Part shown: positions 1-11,321 of the stretch, piece by piece
Layout of the letters: the number at the start of each line of letters is the position of its first letter
Numbering within the stretch: the stretch's first letter is position 1
NCBI GenBank assembly: GCA_002778195.1
Contig: PCDI01000006.1
Span: 563,950 to 627,949 of the forward strand
Length of the DNA: 64,000 nt
Source: Raffaelea ambrosiae
Lineage: Eukaryota; Ascomycota; Sordariomycetes; Ophiostomatales; Ophiostomataceae
Reading direction: 5' to 3'
Made by a program: the position numbers and the translations under genes
The notes under the pieces: model-generated
Told to the model about the DNA's origin: nothing
Seen by the model: the letters and a program-made list of their open reading frames with translations, nothing else
The model's database searches: none

Positions 1-113
1 AAAGAGGAAGGTACTGGAGGAAGCAAAAACGAGCGCGTAGCGCGAGGACACAATAAAAGAGAAAAACGAGCACGGAGTGCGAGAACCCCAAAGAAGACTT
101 CAGAGAGACTTAC

Positions 114-396
114 ACATGGGGGTGACACCAACGAGCGGCGCACTGACACCGGCGTACAGACCCGTGCGCAGGCCGTCCTTGGCCACGCTCTTCTTGACGA
201 CATCAATGGCAGACGAGTAGACGCCCTTCTCGGCGGTCTGGAGGCGGACCTTGACCAGGTCAAAGGGGTGTCCGACAATGACGGCGCAGACACCACCAAA
301 GCCACCGGCAGCGAAAGAACGCAGCTGCGAGGCAAGGCCGCCGCCAGTTGCGGGCGCAGTGCTGGCGACGTCAACGGGGTCTGCCGCGTCGGCCAT
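114..396 (-). CDS. CRC1: Mitochondrial carnitine/acylcarnitine carrier, first exon (partial)
   Basis: The first 94 codons of a mitochondrial solute carrier read leftward from ATG 394-396. After a short Ala-rich N-terminus (about residues 1-24) comes transmembrane helix 1 ending in the carrier signature GHPFDLVKVRLQT (PxDxxKxR type), then the matrix loop and the start of helix 2 (GLYAGVSAPLVGVTPM). The family exchanges acylcarnitine for carnitine across the inner membrane, linking peroxisomal or cytosolic acetyl/acyl units to mitochondrial oxidation (Aspergillus acuH, yeast Crc1). A canonical GTAAGT donor follows at 113-108. The next exon lies outside the window; positions 1-113 appear to be intron. 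Identity within the carrier superfamily rests on the N-terminus only, so the exact substrate is an inference. Confidence 0.8.
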
Positions 397-3295
397 TTTT
401 TTCCCCCGTGTATTTTGGTGAGGAGAGAGGGAGACGTCGGACGGAAGGAGGTAGTGTTTCTGGCTCGGGCTCGGGTCGGTTGGTTCGCAGTCCCAAGCTA
501 GGAGAGCAGGAAGTCGTGCAAGGGGGGCTGTTGGTCGTCGCCGTGTCTGTGTCTGGACTCAATGCGTCTGTGTTCACTGTTTCTGGTGCTCAGAGAACGG
601 GAGGTCGTCGAATTCGCTGGACGAGCCGAGAAAGAAGCTGGGAATACCGAAAGTAACTACCCCCAGAGATCGAGTGATTCTCGTCCACACACGTGCGAGC
701 TTTTGTTGTCTGCAGGCCAAAAGTCGTCCCACTATCTCGGCTGTCGCACGGCTTAGCAATTTAAAAAAAAGCAAGTGGCCTGCAGGGCCCTCTCGAATCC
801 TGCTGCTCTCGGGTGCCAATGGTTTGCCCGACGTGTGGTGCGCGGCGTGTGTGGGTGGTGGGAAAGTATGTCGGTGGGAAAAGTCGCTGTTCTTGGAGGT
901 CGTCGTTGTACTTGGGGTTTGACGTATTATTCCGTGTATTTTTATTTACTGTTGCCGCGGGTACCTTTCGATTTTGCCGTGAGGAGAAAGAAAAAAGAAC
1001 GGGGGACTTTCACGTGCGTCAGAGGGGCAGCGGTCTCATAGTATTAACCACTGCAAATTTTTGGAGAAAGAACGACCCAAAAAAAAAAACCGGGGTGAGG
1101 AAGGAGCGAACAGATCTGGGAGAGCCCGAGCTTGATCTTTGTATGGAGGAATGAGATTCGCTCAAGACGAATTGCCGGGTCGTACTGCTTTTATTTTAAA
1201 ATGGCTGCACGAGGACACTGCCAGATGCCGCACACCCTGTGCTCCGGTGGTCCGTTGCCGTTTGCGCGCGTGGGACAAGAACGAGGCGTCTGCAGGGCGA
1301 CGCGACGGGGATAATTGGAGAAGATGGGAGGGAAGACAAATCGTTACCCGAGCCAGAAAAAAATCGACTTCCGTAGTCAGACGTCAAATTGGCAACAATG
1401 CCTTTGCCGTCTGCCTCGCTCCTTCTCTCCTAGGAAAGATATCCCACCAAGGCACCTTCCCTTTCGAACCCCAAATTCATGGCTGGCCCCTCCAATGAGT
1501 CTCCCCGAAAAGTTGTGCCTCGGTCGTTCGGCTGCCCCCACTGTCGCCCCGTTTTGTCCTACAAAATAGAGCTGGTTGCGACCCCAGAGCCCGCCAAAGC
1601 CCACAAATGAGACCCCGCGCAAATGCCTTTTAGTTGCCTCTGGCCTCGGCAGCGCAGTCGCACCTTCCGTATGACGCGGGGTGTTTTCTTCAGAGGTCAT
1701 AGCCGGGGCATTGACCAATCCCGCAACTCCAGCCGGGTTTTACAATGGTTACAACGGTAAACAGACCCCAAAGGCTCTTAGGATTTTATGTAAGCCTGGT
1801 CCTTCATTCACTCACTACATGGATGATATAACTAGACGACGTCATCTTCTTATTTCACACAACCTGATTAGTTTAAGAGGCGAGCCGAGTGCTCCAAAAT
1901 AGCTATAAAAAAGCCACCCCAAACAACCTTCCGATCTAGCAAAACACAAGGCAAAAAGTAATGCATTGGCCAGGAATTGAACTCTGAATTTTCAAAACAT
2001 GACTGCTTGCTGGCAATGACGGGCATGGGATGTGTTTGGTCCAGTGCACGTGACTGGGCGCCTGACAACGAGAAGCGAAAGAACTACTCTTCCCAGCCTG
2101 CCGATGGGGAATAAGGTCAATTCTTAATCTAATTCGAACAATTGCACAGGGCAACACCTCACCGCATTTTGCCGTTTGCCAACACAAAGAGGTCAAATCC
2201 CTTCTAGCTAGAATAGTCATGCCAAACGCTCCAGAAGACGTGCTAGAAATAGCGGGTGCATCTTCAAAACGGCGACACCCAGCGGCCTGTTTTCAGACGA
2301 GTGAAAGTAGCACAACGTGACAGACACAACTTGTATATGACAACGCCTATCGGCAGGTCATTTGATGAGAAGGCGAAGAGGTTGTTTTTTCTTTTTCCAT
2401 CCATTGGTATCACGAGACAGCCAAGGCCAAACATACGCAGCCACAAACAGACTTCCGGTTTGTCTCCCTGTCCTCTTTCTCGTTTTCATAAAAAAAAAAC
2501 CCCAAAATATGTAGCCTCGACTGCGACGTTACACTCTCAAGACGGAAGTGCTGAGTGGCATTTTGTCAATAGGGGTTGGCAACATTCCTGTAGTTCACAC
2601 AGAAAGCAACCGTGGGAGATCGTTGGGGGCGAGACGGGATGATCTTCTGTGTTAATAGATGTCTAGGGCAGTGTTTGGCTTTTCCACGGCGAATTACGGT
2701 GTAGAGGCTTGTCATAAACCCAACTCGCAGAGAATTGTTTTGGTCGATCCGTATTTTCAGCATAAAGCACCGACGTTTTCAGGATCATCATACAACCATT
2801 GAGGGGGAACCAGGGAAACGTACACCGTAGTTTGTTCTGGTGGAGCTTCAGAAGAAAAATGGTTTACGAGGTAAAAAAAAAAGCAAAAGCAGCCATGCCA
2901 AGGTGAATAGCAGATCAGTCCTTAGCGGTCATGCGCTGCGTTTCATAGGCCTGTGTTTGTTCGTGTCCGTATTAACAATAAAAGAGAAGTCGTGATCTTC
3001 AAGGGTTATTTCTCTTTTGGATTAGTAACTATGTTACATCAAGGCTGTGACAGGTATAAAAAATACGGCGGCATCCACCGATGGCCCCCGAGGGAAAAAA
3101 AAAAGGAGGCTCGTATTTTGTGGCGAACTGGCCCCATCCCAGTCCCAACCCAACCCGAGGTACCGGCGACGATCTGTGACGTCAGGGGTGTGCTTTGCAC
3201 AGCATGCTGCCCAATACGAGAAGGCTTCACGATGATCGTCCAGAGGAGGAAATCTCCAATTTGGGTTGAAAACTGTTGAGACAGAGAAGTCGGGG

Positions 3296-3302
3296 TATAA
3301 AG
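3296..3302 (+). promoter_or_regulatory. TATA box of the AA1-like secreted protein gene
   Basis: TATAAAG lies about 215 bp upstream of the ATG at 3517, followed by a CT/CA-rich 5' UTR-like stretch. A CCAAT pentamer is about 40 bp further upstream (near 3256). Confidence 0.5.
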
Positions 3303-3418
3303 GACCCTGATATCCCCAGCTCAGAAATAATCTTGAAACTACACACAACAACAATCAGTTCAACTTCCTCTTCTACTTCTACTACTTCTACCTTTTACCA
3401 CCACCTTAACAACACACA

Positions 3419-3490
3419 CTCTCTCATTACACACTCTCTCATTACACACTCTCTCATTACACACTCTCTCATTACACACACTCTCTCATT
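3419..3490 (+). repeat. 15-bp tandem repeat in the 5' UTR
   Basis: The unit CTCTCATTACACACT is repeated about four to five times without substitution; the last copy carries a 2-bp CA insertion. It ends about 27 bp before the start codon of the secreted protein gene, so it is probably transcribed. Confidence 0.85.
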
Positions 3491-3516
3491 ACATTCCACC
3501 ATTCCAATTCATCAAA

Positions 3517-4018
3517 ATGAAGTTCTCCGCTGCCGCCATTCTCTCCACCGCTGCCGCCGTCTCGGCCGGTCCTCTTGCTGCCAGAAGCAACGTTTTCGAG
3601 GTCTCTCACTTCTCGGCCGAATGCATCCCCCACAGCACCCAGTGCCGGTAAGTTTCTACTATATATATATTACAGGGCCAAAGGCTAAATTTACTAACAA
3701 TGCTTGCTATCCAGCTACGCCTTCGGCGTCGTCCAGCCTGGCACCGGCGAGACCACCCCTGTTGGGTGCGTGGCCCTGGTCACCTCCAACGGCAAACTGC
3801 CTGACGTGGCCGATGCTCCCTGCACCGCTTCGACCCGCACTTTCTCCGTCATTCGCCGCACCGATGGCCTGAACCTCATCGTCTCGCAGCCCGTCACCCC
3901 CTCGAGCAACCTGACCGGCTCGCACCTGCTCCCCGCTAGCAACCTCGTCATGGCCACCGAGCCCAATGCCGAGGTCGAGAGCTACAACGGCCCTACTTCT
4001 TTCAACCTGATTGATTAA
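3517..4018 (+). CDS. Small secreted AA1-like (Alt a 1 / Hrip1 type) protein
   Basis: Two exons, 3517-3647 and 3715-4018, joined by a 67-bp intron (GTAAGT donor, CTAAC branch point at 3694, CAG acceptor), give 144 residues. Residues 1-17 are a signal peptide (MKFSAAAILSTAAAVSA). The mature part has four cysteines (C36, C43, C62, C80) in the arrangement FSAxCIPHSxxCxYxF ... C ... LPDV...C, then TDGLNLIVSQPVTPSSNLTGSHLLP and a YNGPTSFNL ending. This matches fungal AA1-like proteins, a secreted beta-barrel family that includes Alt a 1 and the cell-death elicitor Hrip1. The family assignment is from pattern memory; function in this fungus (plant interaction, cell wall) is unknown. The ATG has a good AAAATG context. 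Confidence 0.85.
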
Positions 4019-4744
4019 GCAGTATCGGACGCCGTCAACACACTGTTGAATCAAAAAAGCCACGGGGAGAGAGTTGAAGAGAACAGGGGAAACATGCTTG
4101 GAGGAGCCATTTTATAATAAGATTAGCATTTACATTTCTAGCATTGCGACACATGGGATCGTTGTTTTGCGCCATTTTAACAAGGCTTTAATAAAACTTG
4201 CATAACAGGAAGACAACCCCTGCTTTATTTGTGGTGTCCAAATTCGAGTTGTGCAAATAAAACATGTGAATCATAGTATGAGAACGAATCTGAATGGAAG
4301 CGTTTACATGCCGAAGACAGACGCGGCTACCGCGGCTGAAGATGAACGGCAATATTCGAATAGGCTAAGGGGCCAAGCTGGAAAACCACAGTGGCGAGAA
4401 CGCTACGGTCGTCTGGCAGCTAGCTCAGCTTCTTTTTATGGTATGACATCAAGTTTCTAATTATAGAAATTGGTATTTCTTCACGACTGCCTTTCAACTT
4501 TTGTTGTATCAAGCTGGGGATGGGTAGCAGTCGTGGTGACATAGCTTTTACAAGCCAGTATAGGAGGAAACAGAGTATTCATTACAAAGAGAAATGCAGA
4601 AAAAGTCTCTTGGAAAAAGACTGTAATAGGCTGGGACTTGTAAACAGGTCTTAGCACAACACTGCCGATAGAAGTCCCCCAAGGCCCCGGAACAGACCTT
4701 ATTTATTGATTCGCCGTTGCTGATCTAATGACGCATTCTGTCCT
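4019..4744. other. Convergent 3' region
   Basis: 726 bp between two genes read toward each other. An AATAAA signal at 4190-4195 fits the 3' end of the secreted protein gene. No coding sequence is seen. Confidence 0.6.
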
Positions 4745-6705
4745 CTACACGTCGACCTTCCTCACAGTAGACACGCCCGTTCCTTTTGCCTCGGACGTAC
4801 TATCTTGGTCGAGCGACGTCCCCTCATTCTTCGGGCTCTCCACCAGCTCGAGCACGCCCTGCTCCGAGTCGGGCAGCACACCTTTGCCTCGCTTCTGTTC
4901 CCAAGCTACCAGCAGACGGATGAGCATGACGGCTAGGATGGCGGCGATGGCAAAGCCAAACGTGGCTGGGAAGCCTCGGCCTGGAGGTGTTGCAATGGTT
5001 AGATTGGGACTGGATTTTGGGTGCGTGGGCCAGCGACAAAATGTACCCCAAAATCGAGTACTTACGGAACGATGGAGACATGGTCTGCGGGAAAATGACA
5101 ATGGGCAGCCAGGCATCAACGGCGTACTGCATGCCGTTCATGCTGCTGATGACGAGGGCGCGCTCTTCGTTGTTGTTGGCACAGACCTCATTGGCCCAGG
5201 TATAGCTGTTTCCTCTTATTAGTTGTCTATCCTCTCTTGAACTGTTCCATTCTGACCCGATCAACTCACAAGACGGCGGTCACCAGGTGCATGCTGCTGG
5301 TCAAGAAAGCAAACTCCTTGATGCGGACGCCCCCAGGCCACACAGCCAGGATGCCGTTGGGCACGAGGGTCAGGAACTAGGAGAGAAATCGCGTTAGACA
5401 AGACCATGATAATTCCTTGGCTGTCTCTCTTGTGTGTCCCAAACACGCGCTCCCTACATACCAGCGGAATCACAATAAAGGCAAATCGGCTGCCGGTGTA
5501 GTCGGACAGGAACCCCCAGAGCACAATGCAGAAGGCGCTGATCAGCTTCGACCCGGTCGGGATCACGTTGCGGTCCGTCACCGAAAACTTTTCTGCCTTG
5601 AGCCAGATGCCAAAGTAGCCGTTGGACTGGCACGACTCGCCGTACACAATGTACGCAAACACAAACGCATACCACCGCCACAGCGTCAGCGCGCCGCGCA
5701 GCGTCTGCCATGTCACGCCCACCGGCTTGGCCTTGCCCGCCTTGCGCACGCGCTCCAGGGCCATCTGGCACTCGTCGGCCGTCAGGAACCGCGACCGCGT
5801 CGTGTGGGGGGTGTCGGGCAACAAGAGGTATGTCGCCAAGCCGATAGGGACAGTCATACACTGGGGGCGATGTCAGACGAGAGACAAAAAAGAGGGGAGA
5901 CAAGGAGAAAGCACTGACACCGCATATAATATACAGCCACCGCCAGCCTGCCAGCCCGTGTACGCCGTTCAGGTTCTTGTACACGGCCGCCTGCAGATAG
6001 CCGCCAAAGGCAGAGCCGAGCGGCGCCGTCATGTGGAAGATGGCTGTGCGCTTGGCCAGCTCCGTCTTGGTGTACCAGCTGCCGAGGATGTACAGCAGCA
6101 CCGGGAAGAAAGAGCTCTCAAAGAAGCCGACCAAGAAGCGGAAGGCATACAGCTGGCCGACGTTGCGGGTGCCGGCCTGGGCGAACGTGAAGATGCCCTG
6201 GGGGAGGTCAGCTGTTACGAAAGACGAAATACGCAGAGAAGGGGCATAAATAGTAGAAAGGAACAGAAGAAATAAACACGCAGAGACATACCCATGCCAC
6301 CTCGGTAAAGGCCAGCCACAGACTCGGGCGCACTTTCTGCACAATCATGGTGCTCGGGATCTGCATGACCGCATAGGCCACGGTGTAGCAGGTGCCGGCA
6401 TACGTGTATTCGTTGCCGTACATGCCTAGATCCTCTTGCATCCCCGAAACGTACGCATTGGCCAGGTTTCCCTGGTCGAGGTACTTCATGAAGAAACCCA
6501 GACAGCCAATTGTGAGGATGCATACGTCCAGCTTGCGCAGCATCTTGCGCTCAGCCAACGACTTGAGATGGGTGTCGGTGTCCCAGATGAACGAGCGGAA
6601 GTTCCGCTTGGGCGGTGCCGCAGCCACGATCTCCGGGGCATATTCCGGAGTGGTCTCCGGAGCGGTCCCGGCTGAGGACTTGGTGGCAGCCATGGTTGCC
6701 GGCAC
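4745..6705 (-). CDS. MFS permease, pantothenate transporter type (Liz1/Fen2-like)
   Basis: Six exons read leftward: 6705-6292, 6197-5919, 5860-5462, 5376-5270, 5205-5066, 4980-4745, all with GT-AG borders and consistent phase, giving 524 residues. A second in-frame ATG is four codons downstream (6693). The protein shows the anion:cation symporter layout: cytosolic N-terminus with WDTDTH, helix 1 with FFMKYLDQGNLANAYVSGM, GFFESSFFPVLLYILGSWY, and the C-terminal half GYFGIWLKAEKFSV ... WANEVCANNNEERALV. These strings are typical of the fungal pantothenate/biotin permeases (S. pombe Liz1, yeast Fen2). Proton-coupled vitamin uptake at the plasma membrane is therefore likely, but substrate choice in this family is broad. 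The hydrophilic tail ends in Glu/Ser-rich sequence. Confidence 0.88.
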
Positions 6706-7664
6706 TGGTTGTCTGTGTTTGGATTTAAGGTAGTGGTCGGTCGTTGTTTCGTCGTGAACAGACCCGGTGAAGAATTGTTCTTGTCTTTTAGTATTGAACC
6801 AGCGGGGATCTGTTTGTCGAGTACTATAGTGGTATGGTGAACAGTTGTATCATGCGATGATGCAATTCGTCATTTGGAGTGCAGTTGACGTGTTGCTCCA
6901 CCGAGGCGACTAGAATGCATACCTCGTGGAAAGGAGAGATGGGTCACAGATCATAGACCAAGAGGCCTTCTTCGCAACAGAGATGGATGGGAATAGATTA
7001 GAACGTCAGGATTTTTCCAACGACAACGACGGAAGAGATAGTCTAATCAATACCCCCGTTGCAGCCTATCTAATGGTGTTTGCCGGTACGGATGACAGGC
7101 CAAGATAAGAGGGCCATCAGAACGATTCGACCAGTAGGCCGGGCGGCCATCTGACATCCCATAGCGATTGCGCTCGCGAATCTTCAGGCAATGACGGCCG
7201 TTCAAGGCTTGGCCACCAATGGGTTGGGGGTTGGAATTAACTACAGGTCGCCGTTGCTCGGGCCATCCCGCAGGATTTGACTCCCCGAAGGAGCGCCAGC
7301 GTGGCCCGTGAACCACTTGGCGCTTCATTAACACGGTACTTTCTAAAGGTGGGCGCAATGGTGCAGTCATTCGATAGAGGGGCTGTCAGTGCAACGTTGC
7401 TTTTTTGGCTGGCCGACGTCTATTTCCAGCAGGTGTTCGGTTTCACTGCTGGTCTTTAAGCCTGTCGCTCTCTTGGGAGTATGGAAGTTTGTATAGGAAA
7501 ACAGGTTGTTTGATTTTTAGTTCTATCGGAAGCCAGCACGCCACCACACTGAGAAGACACTGAACGAATTAAAAAAGAACTAAAAACAAAAAGAATCTCT
7601 TTGGGATAGATGGGAGTACAGCGAAATTGTTGCGCGTATTTGAAAAGAGGACAAGACAGCTAAG
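6706..7664. other. Intergenic region upstream of the pantothenate-type permease
   Basis: 959 bp holding the promoter of the permease at 6705 (minus) and the 3' flank of the siderophore transporter. A GATAAG at about 7105 is the only motif noticed. No gene is seen. Confidence 0.5.
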
Positions 7665-9497
7665 CTAGATAACGTTGCCCTTGTTCTGCTTCTTGTCGAC
7701 GTTGTAGTTCTTCCAGACGAGGATGGCCGGAATACCGAGGACAAGGGCAACCGTGGAGGAGACGCAGTTCCACTTCTGGGAGTAGCCCCAGGCGTAGTTG
7801 ACGGCCTCGCGGACGGGGGTGCCCGGCAGGTAGGTGAGCTGGACAGTGGCCCCGCCGGCGTACAGCTCCTGAACGAGGGTCTCGTTGGCCACGGTCTTCC
7901 GGACGGCGTCGACGAACGTGTTGGCGTTGATGGAGGTGGCGACAGCGTTGCCGATGGCACCGCCAATGCTGCCAAAGAGGTAAAGGAGTGCGAGCAGGAG
8001 GGGGACGCCCTCGCGGTCGGCGGCGGTCATGACGGCCATGCTGTCGGCGATGACGAGGCTGCCGCCACCAAAGGCGATGAAGATTTGGCACATGACGATG
8101 AAGCCAATGTTGGAATCCTGGCCGCGGAAGCGGATCATCAGTCCCGAGCCCAGCATGAGGAGGCCGAGCCCGATGATGAAAGCCGGGTACTTGAAGTGGC
8201 GCGTCTGCCGGATGATGATGCCGAAGACGGGGCCCCAGAAGCAGGAGCCCACGTTGAAGATCTGCGTCATGTAGCCCGTTCTCGAGACGCTGAGGTTGTA
8301 GACGACTTCGACAAAGTAGTAGTAGTAGAGGTCCCACGAGTAGAAGCTGTAGTTCACCACCGCGGCCATGATGCAGGCGCCGAGAACCGTGCGCTGCTTG
8401 AAGAGCTCCCACCGCAGGAAGTGGGTGGGCGCGAGGAATTTCTCCCAGGCGGCGAAGACGAAGAGGAGCACGACACCAATGACGAGCATGGCGATGAACG
8501 TGGCCGTGTGGTATTCGGCGCGGCCGTGGGTCGCGAGGCTGAAGGGCAGCAGAATGAGGACCCAGGCGGCCATGAGCAGAAACGCGCCGACCGTGCCAAA
8601 CTCGTTGAAGTAGTACACGATCGACTGCAGCGCGGTGCGGCCGCTGCTGCGCGGCACGAAGAGGCCCTGCTTGCGCGCCTTGATCTCGTAAAACTTGAAG
8701 ATGGCGGCGAGCGGCACGAAGACGGCCGTCTGGATGATGCAAAACGCGCCAATGGCCCAGCGCCAAGAGCTCGTCTTGAGAAAGGACTCGGCCGCGAGCG
8801 GGCCCGTAAACGCGGTGCAGATGAACGGCGTGCTGACAAAGGCCCAGGCAAAGGCCCGGTTGCGCAGGCCGGTCGTGTCGGCGACGAAGACGTCCATGAT
8901 GAAGTAGAGCGCGTCGTAGCCGATCCAGTAGAACACGTAGCCGGCCGCGTAGCTGTTGGGGCCGCTGCTGGAGGCCAGCACGATCATGCCCAGGAGGTAG
9001 ACGCCCAGGAAGAAGAGGAAGCCCTCGCTCCGGCCCCAGACGTTGAGCACCTTGGCAATGGGCAGCTTGAGCACGCCGCCGATGACGCTGGCCAGGATGC
9101 CGGCCGTCGCCAGCTGCGGCGCCGATGAGAAGGTCGAGTAGGCGTAGTACGTCACGTTGCTGAGGATCGACTGCTGCAGCGCCAGCATGAAGAAGCACAG
9201 CCAGATCCAGGCGTACGTCGCATACATGGCCCAGCGCGGCCACACCAGCGCGGCCGCCTCGGCCCGCTGCACGCCCAGCTGCGCGTCCGCCGTCACCTCC
9301 CCGCCGTGCTCCTGCACCTCCCGGTCCTGCTTCTCGGCAAGACTGAGCGTCGACGAGTAGCCCGACACGGACTCTTCTCCCTGGCCACCGCCGGTCTCCT
9401 TGTCGTTGTTCGCGTTGTTGGTCTCTGCCATTTCCCGCGCGAGGACCGTGTCGTCCAGCGCCTGGTCACGGCCGCGGACGTTGCTGAAAACACCCAT
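7665..9497 (-). CDS. Siderophore-iron MFS transporter (Sit/MirB family)
   Basis: A single exon of 610 residues. The start is taken at 9497 (MGVFSNVRG); 24 further in-frame residues upstream do not look coding. After a hydrophilic 85-residue N-terminus come about 14 membrane segments, beginning ATYAWIWLCFFMLALQQSI. Hallmarks of the siderophore-iron:H+ symporters are visible: GGVLKLPIAKVLNVWGRSEGF, YYIGYDALYFIMDVFVADTT-like sequence, WRWAIGAF, SFYSWDLYYYYFVEVVYNLS, and the GSIGGAIGNAVATSINANTF segment with C-terminal YAWGYSQKWNCV. Family role: import of ferric hydroxamate or other chelates at the plasma membrane under iron limitation. An exact SreA-type GATA site lies 702 bp upstream. The precise siderophore cannot be read from sequence. 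Confidence 0.93.
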   Translation of the reverse strand: MGVFSNVRGRDQALDDTVLAREMAETNNANNDKETGGGQGEESVSGYSSTLSLAEKQDREVQEHGGEVTADAQLGVQRAEAAALVWPRWAMYATYAWIWLCFFMLALQQSILSNVTYYAYSTFSSAPQLATAGILASVIGGVLKLPIAKVLNVWGRSEGFLFFLGVYLLGMIVLASSSGPNSYAAGYVFYWIGYDALYFIMDVFVADTTGLRNRAFAWAFVSTPFICTAFTGPLAAESFLKTSSWRWAIGAFCIIQTAVFVPLAAIFKFYEIKARKQGLFVPRSSGRTALQSIVYYFNEFGTVGAFLLMAAWVLILLPFSLATHGRAEYHTATFIAMLVIGVVLLFVFAAWEKFLAPTHFLRWELFKQRTVLGACIMAAVVNYSFYSWDLYYYYFVEVVYNLSVSRTGYMTQIFNVGSCFWGPVFGIIIRQTRHFKYPAFIIGLGLLMLGSGLMIRFRGQDSNIGFIVMCQIFIAFGGGSLVIADSMAVMTAADREGVPLLLALLYLFGSIGGAIGNAVATSINANTFVDAVRKTVANETLVQELYAGGATVQLTYLPGTPVREAVNYAWGYSQKWNCVSSTVALVLGIPAILVWKNYNVDKKQNKGNVI

Positions 9498-11250
9498 CTT
9501 GTTGGAATGTTGGAAGGGGACGGATACTGAGCAAGACCGATTTGTCTCGGTCCAAGAACGAGAGCACAAGAATGAGCAGAGGACAATGGAAAGGAGAGCG
9601 AACCTGGACCACGGGGAGATTTAAAGGGGTAGGAGGGAAGGCATACCCCCATGGCCGTTGTGCTGTAGTTTTCACTTTTCACTTTTTATACATGAATCGA
9701 TACGCTTCCTCGGCCGGTTTTCGGCGGCAGGGGTTGTTGCAATGGCTGGCACCACCGCTTCCAAACTGGTCAGCGTGCCGACGTTACTATTTCATATTAT
9801 GTGTCATAGCGTCCCATGGCCATTCTTGTCGGACTCGGAGCAGAGGCTGAGAGCTACCCAAGCTCGAGGCGGTTTGTCCAGCCATACCCGTGTTTTTGGT
9901 CCAATGCGACCGCGACATGTCCCCCGCAGACAACTGTTGTGACAGGAGGCAGAGGACAGCGAACACTATACGGAGGACAGAACGAAGAGAACAATGCACA
10001 TGGAACAGCACATGGAACATCACATGGAATGGACAGGAGAACAAGCCGAGAATGGACACATGGAGCTGACAGAGAACTAATAGAGCGCCGGCACAGACGT
10101 GCATGGACGTGGGGGCACGGCAAGAAACTTGGCTACGTCCCAGCGGCACACCTAGCCCTCCTACTCGCCACCGCTAGGAAGGACGCCGTCCGACGTTGAT
10201 CTGATAAAGGAGCGTCGGCCGAAAATATGTGGGGCGGAAAATCTGATTAGATGGCCAAGATAGCGAAGCACCACTGCTAACCGACTTGGCAAGAAGCTTG
10301 ATTCATTGCCGACTTGGCCGTGCCAATACAACGGCACGGACAGGACGTATCGTACTTACGCGGCAGCAGCAGTGACAGGACTCGACAGGAATCCCCTTGC
10401 TCTCGCCCTGTCAAGCGACATACAGAGCAGACGGGACGGGACACTATGCGTGAATAGCATGACAACAATCATACGTAATCCTTGACTGACGAGAGTGTCT
10501 AACCAGAAGAAGAAATGTTGCCCCGTGTTTCCTGCTCATACAATATAACACTGGCGGGGTATGGCTCTTTTTTTTTTTTCGCGCGTGCAAGCAAATCCCG
10601 AGCAATGCCGTATCATTACGACAGCATCAAGTATGGGACTGTCCAGGATGCTGCTATCCGGTGGCCAATCTCCTCGTCGTCTACGCTATTCGTTGAACGC
10701 TTGCAAGATGGGGCATCTTTCGGTGACATCGTCCCATGTGAGCGCATCGTATTGAGCCCAGCGCGTCGTGTTTGCCCCGAAGTCTGTTTTGACAGAAAAG
10801 TCTGCAAGAGCCAGGCCCTGCATCAAAAGGGAAATACCGGTATTATCCGCCCCCCCTGAATTCAAACCAAAACGACTCACCAATGAGACACGAAGGCTGT
10901 AAATTGCCATTGCAGTGGAAAAACGCCCACTCGAAAGTGTTAACTTTCAAGTTGGGATGGCGTCGACTTTGACTGAGCAAGTTGTCCTCGACGGGTCAAG
11001 AGGCCACTAGACTCGCCATGACAAGGCATCTACAGAAACCGCTATTCCTCTTTTAAAGGCGGGATTTCCTATTCTGATCCCGCATTTGGTAAGATCTCAG
11101 TTTTCATCAGTGCAATTTCCAAGGTTTTCTCCCCATCCCCCCACACCCCCCACCCCCAACACAGACACAAGAGGTGCATTGATTTCACGATGATGCACCG
11201 AATTACGACACGAAATTCGCAACCAGTTGTCCCCATCACAGTGGGTTCCA
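9498..11250. other. Upstream region of the siderophore transporter
   Basis: 1.75 kb without a supported gene. It carries the iron-regulator-like GATA site at 10199, a short tandem repeat of CACATGGAA(C/T) units at about 9998-10030, and a T run at 10568-10579. Small open frames are not gene-like. Confidence 0.5.
10199..10207 (+). promoter_or_regulatory. SreA/Sre1-type iron GATA element (ATCTGATAA)
   Basis: ATCTGATAA matches exactly the extended consensus ATCWGATAA reported for fungal iron-sensing GATA repressors (SreA, Sre1, Fep1 family). It is 702 bp upstream of the ATG of the siderophore transporter on the opposite strand. Iron-dependent repression is the inference. Confidence 0.6.
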
Positions 11251-11321
11251 GCGTCGGTGGTTTAGTGGTAAAATCTGTCGTTGCCATCGACAGGCCCCGG
11301 GTTCGATTCCCGGCCGACGCA
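11251..11321 (+). tRNA. tRNA-Gly(GCC), intronless
   Basis: A 71-nt cloverleaf: acceptor stem GCGTCGG/CCGACGC, A box TGGTTTAGTGG, anticodon stem CTGTCG/CGACAG with loop TTGCCAT (anticodon GCC), B box GGTTCGATTCC and discriminator A. A T-rich terminator follows within about 20 bp. The sequence is identical in its mature part to the three other tRNA-Gly genes of the window. Confidence 0.97.

Larger units (their letters stand above)
397..3516. other. Long intergenic region, no convincing gene
   Basis: About 3.1 kb between two divergently read genes. The left part is the promoter and 5' UTR of the carnitine carrier. Short open frames here (for example 1377-1718 minus) lack family-like sequence, codon bias and splice context. 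Simple A runs occur near 1078-1089 and 2868-2882. The right end is the promoter of the secreted protein at 3517, with a TATA box and a tandem repeat listed separately. Confidence 0.6.

Noticed and set aside
3684..3690. GGCTAAA as an XlnR-type xylanolytic site (also at 24078)
   Set aside because: The motif is short and frequent by chance; these copies lie in an intron and in a 3' region, not in cluster promoters.
7660..9243. Long minus-strand frame overlapping the siderophore transporter
   Set aside because: Shadow frame of a GC-rich coding exon: Arg/His/Pro-rich, no domain, while the overlapping frame encodes a complete transporter.
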